Notes under the pieces: model-generated | Told to the model about the DNA's origin: nothing | Database searches by the model: none | What the model saw: only the letters and a program-made list of their open reading frames with translations | Shown here: positions 8,257 through 15,434 of the stretch, piece after piece | How positions within the stretch are numbered: position 1 is the first letter of the stretch | How the letters are laid out: each line of letters starts with the position of its first letter | From: Comamonadaceae bacterium | GTDB lineage: Bacteria; Pseudomonadota; Gammaproteobacteria; Burkholderiales; Burkholderiaceae_C | DNA: 40,503 nt | Reading direction: 5' to 3' | NCBI GenBank assembly: GCA_027486555.1 | Contig: JAIXOX010000089.1 | Location: forward strand, 1 to 40,503 | Made by a program: the position numbers and the translations under genes

Positions 8257-9126
8257 ATGCACATTCGCTTTACCAAGATGCAAGGGGCCGGCAATGATTT
8301 TGTCGTGCTCGACGAAACGCGGGGCCGCCTGGGCCTGAACGCTGCACAGTACCGTTTTTTGGCCGATCGCCACTTTGGCGTGGGCGCTGACCAGATCCTC
8401 ACCGTGCGGCCTTCACCTGCGCCGGGACTGGATTTTGAATACGTGATCCACAACGCCGACGGCGGCGAGGTGGAGCATTGCGGCAACGGCGCGCGCTGCT
8501 TTGTGCGCTATGTGCGCGACAAGGGCCTGACCGACAAAACCACGGTGCGCGTGAAAGTGCAGCAAGGTGAAATCGAGCTGCGCATGAACCCCGATGGGCG
8601 CGTGACGGTGGACATGGGCGCGCCCGTGTTCGACTGGGAGCGCGTGCCTTTCAACCCCATCGGCCTGATCAGCGACCAGGTCAATGGCTGGCCTGTGTTT
8701 GACCTGGATTTGGGTAAATGGGGTCTGGCTCGCGTGGGTGTGGTGTCCATGGGCAACCCGCACGCCGTCCAACAGGTGGACGATGTGGACGTTTTTCCGG
8801 TGCTGGCGCAAGGCCCGCTGATTGAAAACCACCCGGCTTTCCCCAAGCGGGTGAACGCGGGCTTTATGCAAATTGTTTCCCGCAGCCAAATCAAATTGCG
8901 CGTGTTCGAGCGCGGTGCCGGCGAAACGCTGGCTTGCGGCACGGGTGCTTGCGCGGCGGTGGTCGCAGGCATTCGCCAAGGCTGGCTCGACAGCCAGGTG
9001 GATGTGCAGGCTTTGGGCGGCGTGTTGACCATCGAATGGGCGGGGCAAGCCCACAGCCCGGTGCTGATGACCGGCCCTGCAACTTCGGTCTTTGAGGGCA
9101 GCATCGATGTGCCCGAGGACCTTTGA
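8257..9126 (+). CDS. dapF: Diaminopimelate epimerase
   Basis: A 289-residue PLP-independent epimerase converting L,L- to meso-diaminopimelate, the precursor of lysine and of the peptidoglycan cross-link. The two catalytic cysteines are in place: C75 in [13 protein letters not shown] and C227 in [12 protein letters not shown]. The N-terminus [20 protein letters not shown] is diagnostic and fixes the start at the ATG at 8257, although the reading frame stays open further upstream. Downstream come a DUF484 gene and xerC, the order common in proteobacteria. meso-Diaminopimelate use agrees with the DNPR motif in MurE encoded later in the window. Confidence 0.97.
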   Translation: MHIRFTKMQGAGNDFVVLDETRGRLGLNAAQYRFLADRHFGVGADQILTVRPSPAPGLDFEYVIHNADGGEVEHCGNGARCFVRYVRDKGLTDKTTVRVKVQQGEIELRMNPDGRVTVDMGAPVFDWERVPFNPIGLISDQVNGWPVFDLDLGKWGLARVGVVSMGNPHAVQQVDDVDVFPVLAQGPLIENHPAFPKRVNAGFMQIVSRSQIKLRVFERGAGETLACGTGACAAVVAGIRQGWLDSQVDVQALGGVLTIEWAGQAHSPVLMTGPATSVFEGSIDVPEDL

Positions 9127-9142
9127 ATATCTGGAAAAAGAC

Positions 9143-9829
9143 ATGACCAAGCCCGAACCCATGAGCCCGATCACCGAGGACGATATCGCCAACTACCTGG
9201 TCAATACGCCAGACTTTTTTGAGCGCCATGCGTCCTTGTTGGCCTCTGTGCAACTGACCCACCCGCAAAGCCACCGCGCCGTGGGCCTGCAAGAACGCCA
9301 AGCGCAGATGCTGCGTGACAAGATCAAGGTCTTGGAGCAACGGATCATGGACATGATCCGTCACAGCAACGAAAACATGGTGTTGACCGACAAGTTGCAT
9401 CGCTGGTCGTGTGAGTTGCTCGTCACTCCACCCGAGCAACTGGCCGAATCGGCCGTGGACAACATCCGCGATTTGTTTCAGGTGCCTCAAGTGGCTTTGC
9501 GTTTGTGGTCGGTGGACGCAGCCCATGTTCGATCGGATTTTGCCCAAGGCGTGACCGTCGCCACGCAAGACCTGGCTTCTTCGCTGGACAGCCCCTATCT
9601 GGGGCCCAACACGGGTTTTGAAGCCGTGCAGTGGTTGGCTGAGCCGATGCAGGCGGCATCGTTGGCGCTGCTGGCTTTGCGCTCAGCGCCCGGCCAGGCG
9701 GCGTTTGGATTGCTGGTTTTGTCTTCGCCTGATCCTCAGCGCTTTAACAGCCAGATGGGCACCGATTTGCTGGAGCGTTTGGCTGAGCTGGCCGGTGCCG
9801 CTTTGTCCATTTTGCGCCACAAAACTTGA
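9143..9829 (+). CDS. DUF484 family protein
   Basis: A 228-residue protein of the DUF484 family, which commonly lies between dapF and xerC. The N-terminal part (TEDDIANYLVNTPDFFERHASLL) is the family signature. A coiled-coil-prone stretch follows (about residues 45-85, QERQAQMLRDKIKVLEQRI), then a GAF-like domain to the end. No catalytic motif is visible and the function is unknown. The ATG at 9143 is preferred because it lies 16 nt after the dapF stop, next to a purine-rich GGAAAAAG. An in-frame ATG at 9092 would overlap the end of dapF and add 17 unlike-family residues. Confidence 0.87.
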   Translation: MTKPEPMSPITEDDIANYLVNTPDFFERHASLLASVQLTHPQSHRAVGLQERQAQMLRDKIKVLEQRIMDMIRHSNENMVLTDKLHRWSCELLVTPPEQLAESAVDNIRDLFQVPQVALRLWSVDAAHVRSDFAQGVTVATQDLASSLDSPYLGPNTGFEAVQWLAEPMQAASLALLALRSAPGQAAFGLLVLSSPDPQRFNSQMGTDLLERLAELAGAALSILRHKT

Positions 9830-9835
9830 AGGCTT

Positions 9836-10918
9836 TTGGTGGTCAAGCCTGTGCCCAAAGCGCCTGAGCAAGAACCACCGTGTCAGGTGGAGGAAAAAGC
9901 TGTGTCATGGGGTGAAAGCCCTGGGGTGAGCGATTTGACGGTTGACACTTCTGGTCCCTCTCTTGATCCCTTGATGCTGCGCTATCTGGCGCATGTGCGT
10001 TTTGAAAAACGTCTGTCCGAACGCACTTGCACCCTGTACCGGTTGGACCTGATCCGTTTGCTCGATTTGGCACGGGCTTCAAAACTGGCCTTGCTGGAGG
10101 TGGAGTCCGGGCACATCCGACGCTGGGTGGCCCAAATACACGGCGCTGGCCGCAGCGGGCGGGGCTTGGCGCTCATTTTGTCTGTCTGGCGCGGTTTTTA
10201 CACTTGGCTGGGACGGGAGGCGCTGATGGCACACAACCCAGTGGTGGATGTGCGTGCGCCCCGGGGAGGCAAGCCTTTGCCCAAAGCTTTGGGGGTGGAT
10301 GAAGCCGTGCAACTGGCCGAGCACTTGGAGCAAGATGACGACCCTTGGCTTGAGGCCCGTGATGCCGCCATGGTGGAAATGTTGTATGGGAGTGGTTTGC
10401 GCGTGTCCGAGTTGACGGGATTGGACGTTGCGCCCAGCGCCGAGGCTGTTCGCGCTGGGCGCGGCTGGATCGATGTGTCACAAGGTGAGGTTCAAGTGCA
10501 CGGAAAAGGGGGCAAGCGCCGCAGCGTGCCCTTGGGTCAGGCAGCTTTGCAGGCCTTGGCACTTTGGCTTCCTTTGCGCAGTCAGATGCCTGGAATGTTG
10601 TTGCAGCCCACGCTGGGGGCCTCTTCTGCATCGCTGGCACTTTTTCCAGGGCGTCATGGCACGCGTTTGACCGCCCGCTCGGTCGAACAGCGCCTCAAGC
10701 GCCGTAGCCAGTTGGCAGGGTTGTCCACACCGGTGCATCCCCACATGCTGCGCCACTCTTTTGCCAGCCATTTGTTGCAGTCCAGCGGTGATTTGCGTGC
10801 CGTTCAAGAACTGATGGGTCATGCCAGCATCGGCAGTACGCAGGTGTATACGCGGCTGGATTTTCAACATTTGGCCCAAATCTACGACGCGGCGCATCCC
10901 CGTGCCAAACGCCAATAA
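9836..10918 (+). CDS. xerC: Tyrosine recombinase XerC
   Basis: A 360-residue site-specific tyrosine recombinase that, with XerD, resolves chromosome dimers at dif. The N-terminal core-binding domain spans about 40-130 (FEKRLSERTCTLYRLDL). The catalytic domain holds the full set: R189 in GSGLRVSELTGLDV, Lys in GKGGKRRSVPL, H303 and R306 in HMLRHSFASHLL, His in ELMGHASI and the nucleophile Y338 in TQVYTRLDF. The position right after dapF and DUF484 is typical for xerC. The start is a TTG, with a GTG three bases later as an equal alternative. About 40 poorly conserved residues precede the core domain, so translation could begin further in. Confidence 0.94.
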   Translation: MVVKPVPKAPEQEPPCQVEEKAVSWGESPGVSDLTVDTSGPSLDPLMLRYLAHVRFEKRLSERTCTLYRLDLIRLLDLARASKLALLEVESGHIRRWVAQIHGAGRSGRGLALILSVWRGFYTWLGREALMAHNPVVDVRAPRGGKPLPKALGVDEAVQLAEHLEQDDDPWLEARDAAMVEMLYGSGLRVSELTGLDVAPSAEAVRAGRGWIDVSQGEVQVHGKGGKRRSVPLGQAALQALALWLPLRSQMPGMLLQPTLGASSASLALFPGRHGTRLTARSVEQRLKRRSQLAGLSTPVHPHMLRHSFASHLLQSSGDLRAVQELMGHASIGSTQVYTRLDFQHLAQIYDAAHPRAKRQ

Positions 10919-11057
10919 AGTTCGACATGGACGGTTCAAAGGGCGTGTTCTGGTGAACCAGCGTGCGCCGGGCCGGGCAAGCCCCTTGGCGCGCATTCGC
11001 CTTGTGATCGTCGCTACACTCCCCCATCTTTGTTGTTGACATTTTGCGGAGCATTTC

Positions 11058-12152
11058 ATGGCCTTGATTCCTGTGACTATCCTGACTGGCTTTTTGGGTT
11101 CCGGCAAAACCACACTGCTCAAGCGTGTGCTGACCGAAGCCCATGGCCAAAAAATTGCGGTCATCGAAAACGAGTTTGGTGAAGAAAACATCGACAACGA
11201 CATACTCGTGTCCGATACCGAAGAGCAAATCATTCAGATGAGCAACGGTTGCATTTGCTGCACCATCCGCGAAGACCTGCGTGTCACGCTGCAACTGCTG
11301 GCCGCCAAGCGCCGCAAGGGTTTGCTCAGCTTTGAGCGCATCGTGATCGAGACCACGGGTTTGGCCGATCCAGGGCCGGTCGCGCAGACGTTTTTCATGG
11401 ACGATGAGATTGCAGAAAGCTTTTTATTGGATTCAATTTTGACGCTCGTCGATGCCAAGCATGCTGCTCAGCAACTCAATGACCGCCAGGAAGCTCGCCG
11501 TCAGGTGGGTTTTGCTGACCAGATTTTCATCAGCAAGGCGGATTTGGTGTCTGCCCAAGAGTTGGATGCTTTGCAGCACCGCCTCAAACACATGAACCCG
11601 CGTGCACCGCAAAAGGTGGTGCACTTTGGTGAGGTGGCTCTTTCTGAAGTGTTTGACCTCAAGGGCTTCAATCTGAACGCCAAACTGGACATTGATCCTG
11701 ACTTTCTCAAAGAAGACGGCCATGACCATGCACATGGTGAGCATTGCGATCACCCTTCTCACCAGCACGATGACCATGAACACGGCGAGCATTGTGATCA
11801 CCCATCGCATGAACAAGATCACCAGCAAGGTCATGGCCACCACCATCACCACGATGATGATGTGAAAAGTTTTGTGTTTCGGTCGGAGCGCGCGTTTGAT
11901 CCGGCCAAACTCGAAGATTTTCTGGGGGCCATCGTCAACATCTATGGGCCCCGCATGCTGCGTTACAAAGGCGTTCTCAATATGCGCGGTACAGAACGGA
12001 AAGTCATTTTCCAGGGCGTGCACCAGCTCATGGGCAGCGATCTGGGGCCTCTGTGGGCCGAGGGAGAAGCCAAAACGAGCAAAATGGTTTTCATTGGCAT
12101 CGATTTACCCAAAGATATCTTGTTGCAAGGTCTGGAGCAATGCTTGGTTTAA
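11058..12152 (+). CDS. COG0523 (CobW-like) GTPase, putative metallochaperone
   Basis: A 364-residue G3E-family GTPase. Walker A is GFLGSGKTTLLKRVL (about residues 9-23), the metal motif CxCC is in NGCICCTIREDL, and the switch region ETTGLADPGPV follows. Between about residues 222 and 268 lies a His/Asp/Glu-rich segment with a 16-residue tandem duplication, suited to binding zinc or another transition metal. A CobW C-terminal domain follows. Members of this group deliver or traffic metals, with zinc in the ZNG/YeiR-type branch. The adjacent DksA homologue has lost zinc-finger cysteines, which fits a zinc-economy theme, but I see no clear Zur box upstream. GCGGAG lies before the ATG. Confidence 0.88.
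   Translation: MALIPVTILTGFLGSGKTTLLKRVLTEAHGQKIAVIENEFGEENIDNDILVSDTEEQIIQMSNGCICCTIREDLRVTLQLLAAKRRKGLLSFERIVIETTGLADPGPVAQTFFMDDEIAESFLLDSILTLVDAKHAAQQLNDRQEARRQVGFADQIFISKADLVSAQELDALQHRLKHMNPRAPQKVVHFGEVALSEVFDLKGFNLNAKLDIDPDFLKEDGHDHAHGEHCDHPSHQHDDHEHGEHCDHPSHEQDHQQGHGHHHHHDDDVKSFVFRSERAFDPAKLEDFLGAIVNIYGPRMLRYKGVLNMRGTERKVIFQGVHQLMGSDLGPLWAEGEAKTSKMVFIGIDLPKDILLQGLEQCLV
11727..11822 (+). repeat. 48-bp tandem duplication encoding a His-rich metal-binding segment
   Basis: Two in-frame copies (11727-11774 and 11775-11822) each encode 16 residues with the shared core HGEHCDHPSH. A run HGHHHHHDDD follows directly. Each unit contributes about six His, one Cys and several acidic residues. 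Synonymous differences between copies indicate that the duplication is not very recent. Confidence 0.85.
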
Positions 12153-12323
12153 GTGCTTGGGTGCTTGTCCGTCTGGCACAGCTTTGCGCACCAACGGGCC
12201 ATTAATCCATGAGCTGTCATATTTTTTAACTTCTTGTCGCTACAATCGCCCGCCTAGGACACCGCCTTTTGGTGGCGTTGCTAAGCCCCACAAGGTCTAT
12301 AACAAGGGTTTGGGAGAACATGA

Positions 12324-12361
12324 TTTGTCAATGGCTGGCCTGATGGCGGGTCTTTGACAAA
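12324..12361. repeat. 8-bp inverted repeat in the dksA leader
   Basis: TTTGTCAA (12324-12331) and TTGACAAA (12354-12361) are perfect inverted arms separated by 22 nt, ending 30 nt before the dksA start. A 7-codon ORF (MICQWLA) begins at 12320, 3 nt after GGGAG, and runs into the repeat. This could be a transcription-factor site or a leader structure. No function can be assigned. Confidence 0.3.
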
Positions 12362-12391
12362 ATGCCTTTTTACACGGCTAGGAGACAAGAC

Positions 12392-13426
12392 GTGAAGACC
12401 TCGAAATCAATAAAAACCGATCCATCGGCCGTGAAGGCGGCCACAAAGGCGCAAGCCAAGGGCAAAGAATCTGCATCGAATTTGCAGGTCACTCAGTCCG
12501 AAAAGCCCAAAACACCAGCCAAAAAAGCGGCTTCTGCCCAAAAGGTCAGTGTCAAAGCTGAGTCTTCACCTTCGTCACTGCCTGTTGTGACGGCGGCCAA
12601 GAAAACAGTGTCGGCCAAAGTCAAGGCAGCAAGTCCTGATGGCCAGCAGCCGGTTTCTCCAACCCCAGCGACTTCCCCTGTGACGGCCAAGACCGTCAAA
12701 GCAAGTTCTGCCAAAAAAGAAGTTGCAGCAGCACCTCCAGCGAAATCTATGAACGTCTCATCAGTGGAAACCACCAGCACACCCTCGGACCCTGTCGAAG
12801 CAGTCGCCGTCGCCGCACCCGATCAATTGGTACGCGCCACCCGGCCTTCTGCTCGTTTAGCGCAAATCACCGTCCCATCTTTGCCGCCCGCCGTTGCGTC
12901 AACAGCCGCCAAATCAAGCTTTTTGCCCAGCTCACCATCGCCTGCGGTCGCGGTGACTTATGTGCCAGTCAAGAAAGACCCCAAACTGGCCAACAACTGG
13001 AAAACAAAGAAGGCCTCAGAGCTGTGTGATGCCGAAATTCTGGCCATGCCGGACGATGAGTACATGAACGATACGCAAATGGCGTTTTTCAGACTCAAGC
13101 TGACGCGCCTCAAACAAGACATCCTCAACAGCGCTGGGCAAACCACCGAGCATTTGCGGGAAGACACCGTGGTGGTGCCAGATCCCGCAGACCGTGCCAC
13201 CATCGAAGAAGAACATGCCCTTGAGCTGCGCACCCGGGATCGAGAGCGCAAACTGCTCAAAAAAATCGAACAATCCATTGTCCGCATCGATGCGGGAGAT
13301 TACGGTTTTTGTGACGAAACCGGGGAATCCATTGGCGTGGGTCGCTTGTTAGCCAGACCGACGGCCACTTTGTCACTGGAGGCTCAACAGCGGCGTGAGC
13401 TCAAACAAAAAATGTTTGGCGATTAA
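12392..13426 (+). CDS. dksA: DksA-family RNA polymerase-binding factor with reduced zinc finger and long N-terminus
   Basis: A 344-residue protein. The C-terminal 140 residues are DksA: the coiled-coil region with DTVVVPDPADRATIEEE, and a terminal finger domain. DksA binds in the RNA polymerase secondary channel and works with ppGpp to reprogramme transcription. Classical DksA has four zinc cysteines. Here only C307 (CDET) remains, and the distal pair is replaced by LSLEA, the zinc-independent pattern. The first ~200 residues are a low-complexity Lys/Ala/Pro/Ser tail, likely disordered and basic. The GTG start at 12392 is chosen because AGGAG precedes it by 7 nt; the ATG at 12362 has no ribosome-binding site. 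A strong terminator follows. It may belong with the upstream COG0523 gene in metal homeostasis. Confidence 0.88.
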   Translation: MKTSKSIKTDPSAVKAATKAQAKGKESASNLQVTQSEKPKTPAKKAASAQKVSVKAESSPSSLPVVTAAKKTVSAKVKAASPDGQQPVSPTPATSPVTAKTVKASSAKKEVAAAPPAKSMNVSSVETTSTPSDPVEAVAVAAPDQLVRATRPSARLAQITVPSLPPAVASTAAKSSFLPSSPSPAVAVTYVPVKKDPKLANNWKTKKASELCDAEILAMPDDEYMNDTQMAFFRLKLTRLKQDILNSAGQTTEHLREDTVVVPDPADRATIEEEHALELRTRDRERKLLKKIEQSIVRIDAGDYGFCDETGESIGVGRLLARPTATLSLEAQQRRELKQKMFGD

Positions 13427-13447
13427 GCCGTTTTTCACTTGAGTATC

Positions 13448-13472
13448 AAAAACCCCTTTTAGGGGTTTTTTT
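13448..13472 (+). terminator. Intrinsic terminator after dksA
   Basis: AAAAACCCCT, loop TTT, AGGGG and a run of seven T form a textbook rho-independent terminator 22 nt after the dksA stop codon. It insulates the dcw cluster from the upstream genes. Confidence 0.9.
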
Positions 13473-13691
13473 ACATATAAAGTTTTCTAAGTAATCATTT
13501 TGTCATAAGCTTAAAAATCTATTAAGAATATGATTTTTGTTTTTTTGATAGTTGAGAGGTTACTTTCAGTGACTCTGCTAAGTCTCTAATTTACAAAGAA
13601 ATTTGTCAACTTCATGGTTTTGAAATAGCGGCTAAGCTGTTGATTTCATTGAAAAAATTCGATCTCTACCATTCCGGAACCGGCAGTTTCC
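13473..13691. other. AT-rich intergenic region upstream of the dcw cluster
   Basis: The 345-nt gap between dksA and mraZ has no convincing gene. After the terminator, about 200 nt are markedly AT-rich compared with the GC-rich flanks, with many A/T tracts, for example TTTTTGTTTTTTTGATAG near 13534. Such sequence may act as UP elements or bind nucleoid proteins. Several partial -35/-10 pairs can be drawn in it, but none is clear enough to call. Confidence 0.6.
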
Positions 13692-13700
13692 TGATACAGT
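13672..13700 (+). promoter_or_regulatory. Candidate extended -10 promoter of the dcw cluster
   Basis: TG-A-TACAGT (13692-13700) is an extended -10 match. The -35 position at 17-nt spacing holds only TTCCGG (13672-13677). A start site near 13707 would give a leader of about 65 nt and would place the AGTG repeats over the transcription start, where MraZ represses in other bacteria. This is inference from position and a moderate match. Confidence 0.35.
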
Positions 13701-13737
13701 GCAAAAAAGTGCAATTAAGTGGGTAAAAGTGCCCTCC
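13698..13737 (+). promoter_or_regulatory. Likely MraZ operator: four AGTG repeats spaced 10 bp
   Basis: Four consecutive 10-bp units each begin with AGTG: AGTGCAAAAA, AGTGCAATTA, AGTGGGTAAA and AGTGCCCTCC, ending 34 nt before the mraZ start. MraZ is a ring-shaped regulator known to bind short direct repeats (TGGGN type) on one face of the helix just upstream of its own gene. One-turn spacing, location and a central GTGGG unit all match that model. Only the third unit has the full GTGGG, so this is a diverged operator. Confidence 0.75.
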
Positions 13738-13771
13738 GTTGCCTTTCTTCATTGAAAAAAGGGTCTTCGCA

Positions 13772-14200
13772 GTGTTTCAAGGGGCTTCATCGCTGAGTCT
13801 GGATGCCAAAGGGCGGTTGTCTGTGCCGACCCGGCACCGTGACGTCTTGAGCGCCACAGCGCAAGGCCAGTTGACCATCACCAAGCACCCGCACGGTTGC
13901 TTGATGCTGTTTCCCAGGCCCGAGTGGGAGAAGTTCCGCGAACGCATTGCCCAATTACCCATGTCTGCCCAATGGTGGAAGCGCATTTTTTTGGGCAATG
14001 CCATGGATGTGGAGATGGATGGCACCGGTCGTGTGCTGATTTCCCCCGAGTTGCGCCAGGCGGCCGGGATCACCCGCGACAGCATGCTCTTGGGTATGGG
14101 CCATCACTTTGAGCTGTGGGACAAAACCACTTACGAGGCCCAAGAAGCGCAGGCCATGCAGGGTGAAATGCCCGAGGTGTTCAAGGACTTTTCTTTCTGA
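13772..14200 (+). CDS. mraZ: Transcriptional regulator MraZ
   Basis: A 142-residue protein, the usual MraZ length. It contains two AbrB-like half-domains with the DxxxR motifs: [14 protein letters not shown] near the N-terminus and [15 protein letters not shown] near residue 85. MraZ is a nucleoid-associated repressor of the dcw cluster. The GTG at 13772 ([14 protein letters not shown]) is chosen because family proteins begin exactly there. An in-frame ATG at 13739 would add 11 residues and would sit directly after the AGTG operator. rsmH follows after 5 nt, the conserved first pair of dcw clusters. Confidence 0.94.
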   Translation: MFQGASSLSLDAKGRLSVPTRHRDVLSATAQGQLTITKHPHGCLMLFPRPEWEKFRERIAQLPMSAQWWKRIFLGNAMDVEMDGTGRVLISPELRQAAGITRDSMLLGMGHHFELWDKTTYEAQEAQAMQGEMPEVFKDFSF

Positions 14201-14205
14201 CCACC

Positions 14206-15135
14206 ATGAGCCACGCTTTACTCACCCATACCACCGTGCTATTGAATGAAGCTGTCAGCGAATTGCTCGAGGCTGACGCAGGCGCACACGGCTCTTACGT
14301 CGATGCCACTTTTGGACGCGGTGGTCATTCCCGCTTGATTTTGTCCAAACTCAGCAGCCAAGGCCGGCTTCGGGCCTTCGATAAAGACCTGGAAGCGATT
14401 GCAGAGGCTGAGCGCATTGAGGATGACCGGTTTTCCATCCGCCATGAAGGTTTTTCCCATTTGGGGGACTTGCCGCCGGGCAGCGTGGATGGTGTGTTGA
14501 TGGACTTGGGCATCAGTTCCCCCCAAATCGACAGCCCCGAGAGGGGTTTTTCTTTTCGTTTCGACAGCCCGCTGGACATGCGCATGGACACCACGCGCGG
14601 GGAAAGCGTGGCCGATTGGCTGGCAACGGCCACAGTGGATCAAATCACGGAGGTGATACGTGACTATGGCGAAGAACGGTTTGCTTTTCAGATTGCAAAG
14701 GCGCTTGTGGCTCGCCGACAAGAGCGGGGCCCAATTTCAAGCACCTCCGATTTGGCCCAGCTCGTGGCTGACACGGTCAAAACCCGCGAGGCGGGTCAGA
14801 ACCCTGCAACGCGGACATTTCAGGCTTTTCGGATTTTCATCAACGCAGAGCTTGAAGAGCTCGAACAAGCGTTAGCGGCCAGCATTCATGTGCTTGCGCC
14901 CGGTGGTCGTTTGGTGGTGATCAGTTTTCACTCGCTTGAAGACCGGATCGTCAAACAATTCATGGCCAAGCATTCCAAGGAGGTGGTGGATCGGCGTGTG
15001 CCATTTGCCGAGCCTGTGAAAATGCGCCTGAAAACTTGCGGGCGCATTCGCCCCAGCGATGAAGAGGTGAAAGCCAACCCCCGCTCCCGCAGTGCCATCA
15101 TGCGCATGGCCGAACGGACCGAGGTGCCAGCATGA
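14206..15135 (+). CDS. rsmH: 16S rRNA (cytosine-1402 N4)-methyltransferase RsmH
   Basis: A 309-residue SAM-dependent methyltransferase (formerly MraW) that modifies C1402 in the decoding centre of 16S rRNA. The N-terminus [10 protein letters not shown], the SAM-binding motif [43 protein letters not shown] and the C-terminal [15 protein letters not shown] are all family hallmarks. It is the second gene of the dcw cluster, and its stop overlaps the ftsL start by 4 nt (ATGA), which implies translational coupling. Confidence 0.97.
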   Translation: MSHALLTHTTVLLNEAVSELLEADAGAHGSYVDATFGRGGHSRLILSKLSSQGRLRAFDKDLEAIAEAERIEDDRFSIRHEGFSHLGDLPPGSVDGVLMDLGISSPQIDSPERGFSFRFDSPLDMRMDTTRGESVADWLATATVDQITEVIRDYGEERFAFQIAKALVARRQERGPISSTSDLAQLVADTVKTREAGQNPATRTFQAFRIFINAELEELEQALAASIHVLAPGGRLVVISFHSLEDRIVKQFMAKHSKEVVDRRVPFAEPVKMRLKTCGRIRPSDEEVKANPRSRSAIMRMAERTEVPA

Positions 15136-15434
15136 CCCGGTTGAGCTTTTTCTTGTTGGTCGCCACGGTGGCCAGTGCCTTGTATTTGGTGCACAGCCAT
15201 TACGAGTCAAGACGTCTTTTCATGGCCTTGGAGATCGCACGCAAGGAAGCCAAACGCTTTGAGGTCCAATATGACCGTTTGCAAGTCGAACAGCGAGCGC
15301 AAGCCACGCCCTTGCGTGTGGAGCAAATAGCTCGGCAGCAATTGCAAATGCGAACAGCCTCACCAGCCATTACCCAGTACGTCATGATGGGGCCACTGAA
15401 CCAAGCGCCCAATGTGCGAGGGGATCGGCCATGA
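15132..15434 (+). CDS. ftsL: Cell division protein FtsL
   Basis: A 100-residue bitopic membrane protein. A short cytoplasmic start is followed by one membrane segment (about residues 4-20, [17 protein letters not shown]) and then a periplasmic coiled coil (about 25-70), with a [13 protein letters not shown] segment typical of FtsL. It forms the FtsQLB subcomplex that recruits and activates FtsW/FtsI at the septum. Sequence identity in this family is low, so the call rests equally on its place between rsmH and ftsI. It overlaps both neighbours by 4 nt. Confidence 0.92.
   Translation: MTRLSFFLLVATVASALYLVHSHYESRRLFMALEIARKEAKRFEVQYDRLQVEQRAQATPLRVEQIARQQLQMRTASPAITQYVMMGPLNQAPNVRGDRP

Noticed and set aside
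12240..12245. TACAAT upstream of dksA as a -10 element
   Set aside because: No -35-like hexamer lies 16-18 nt upstream, so the match may be chance.
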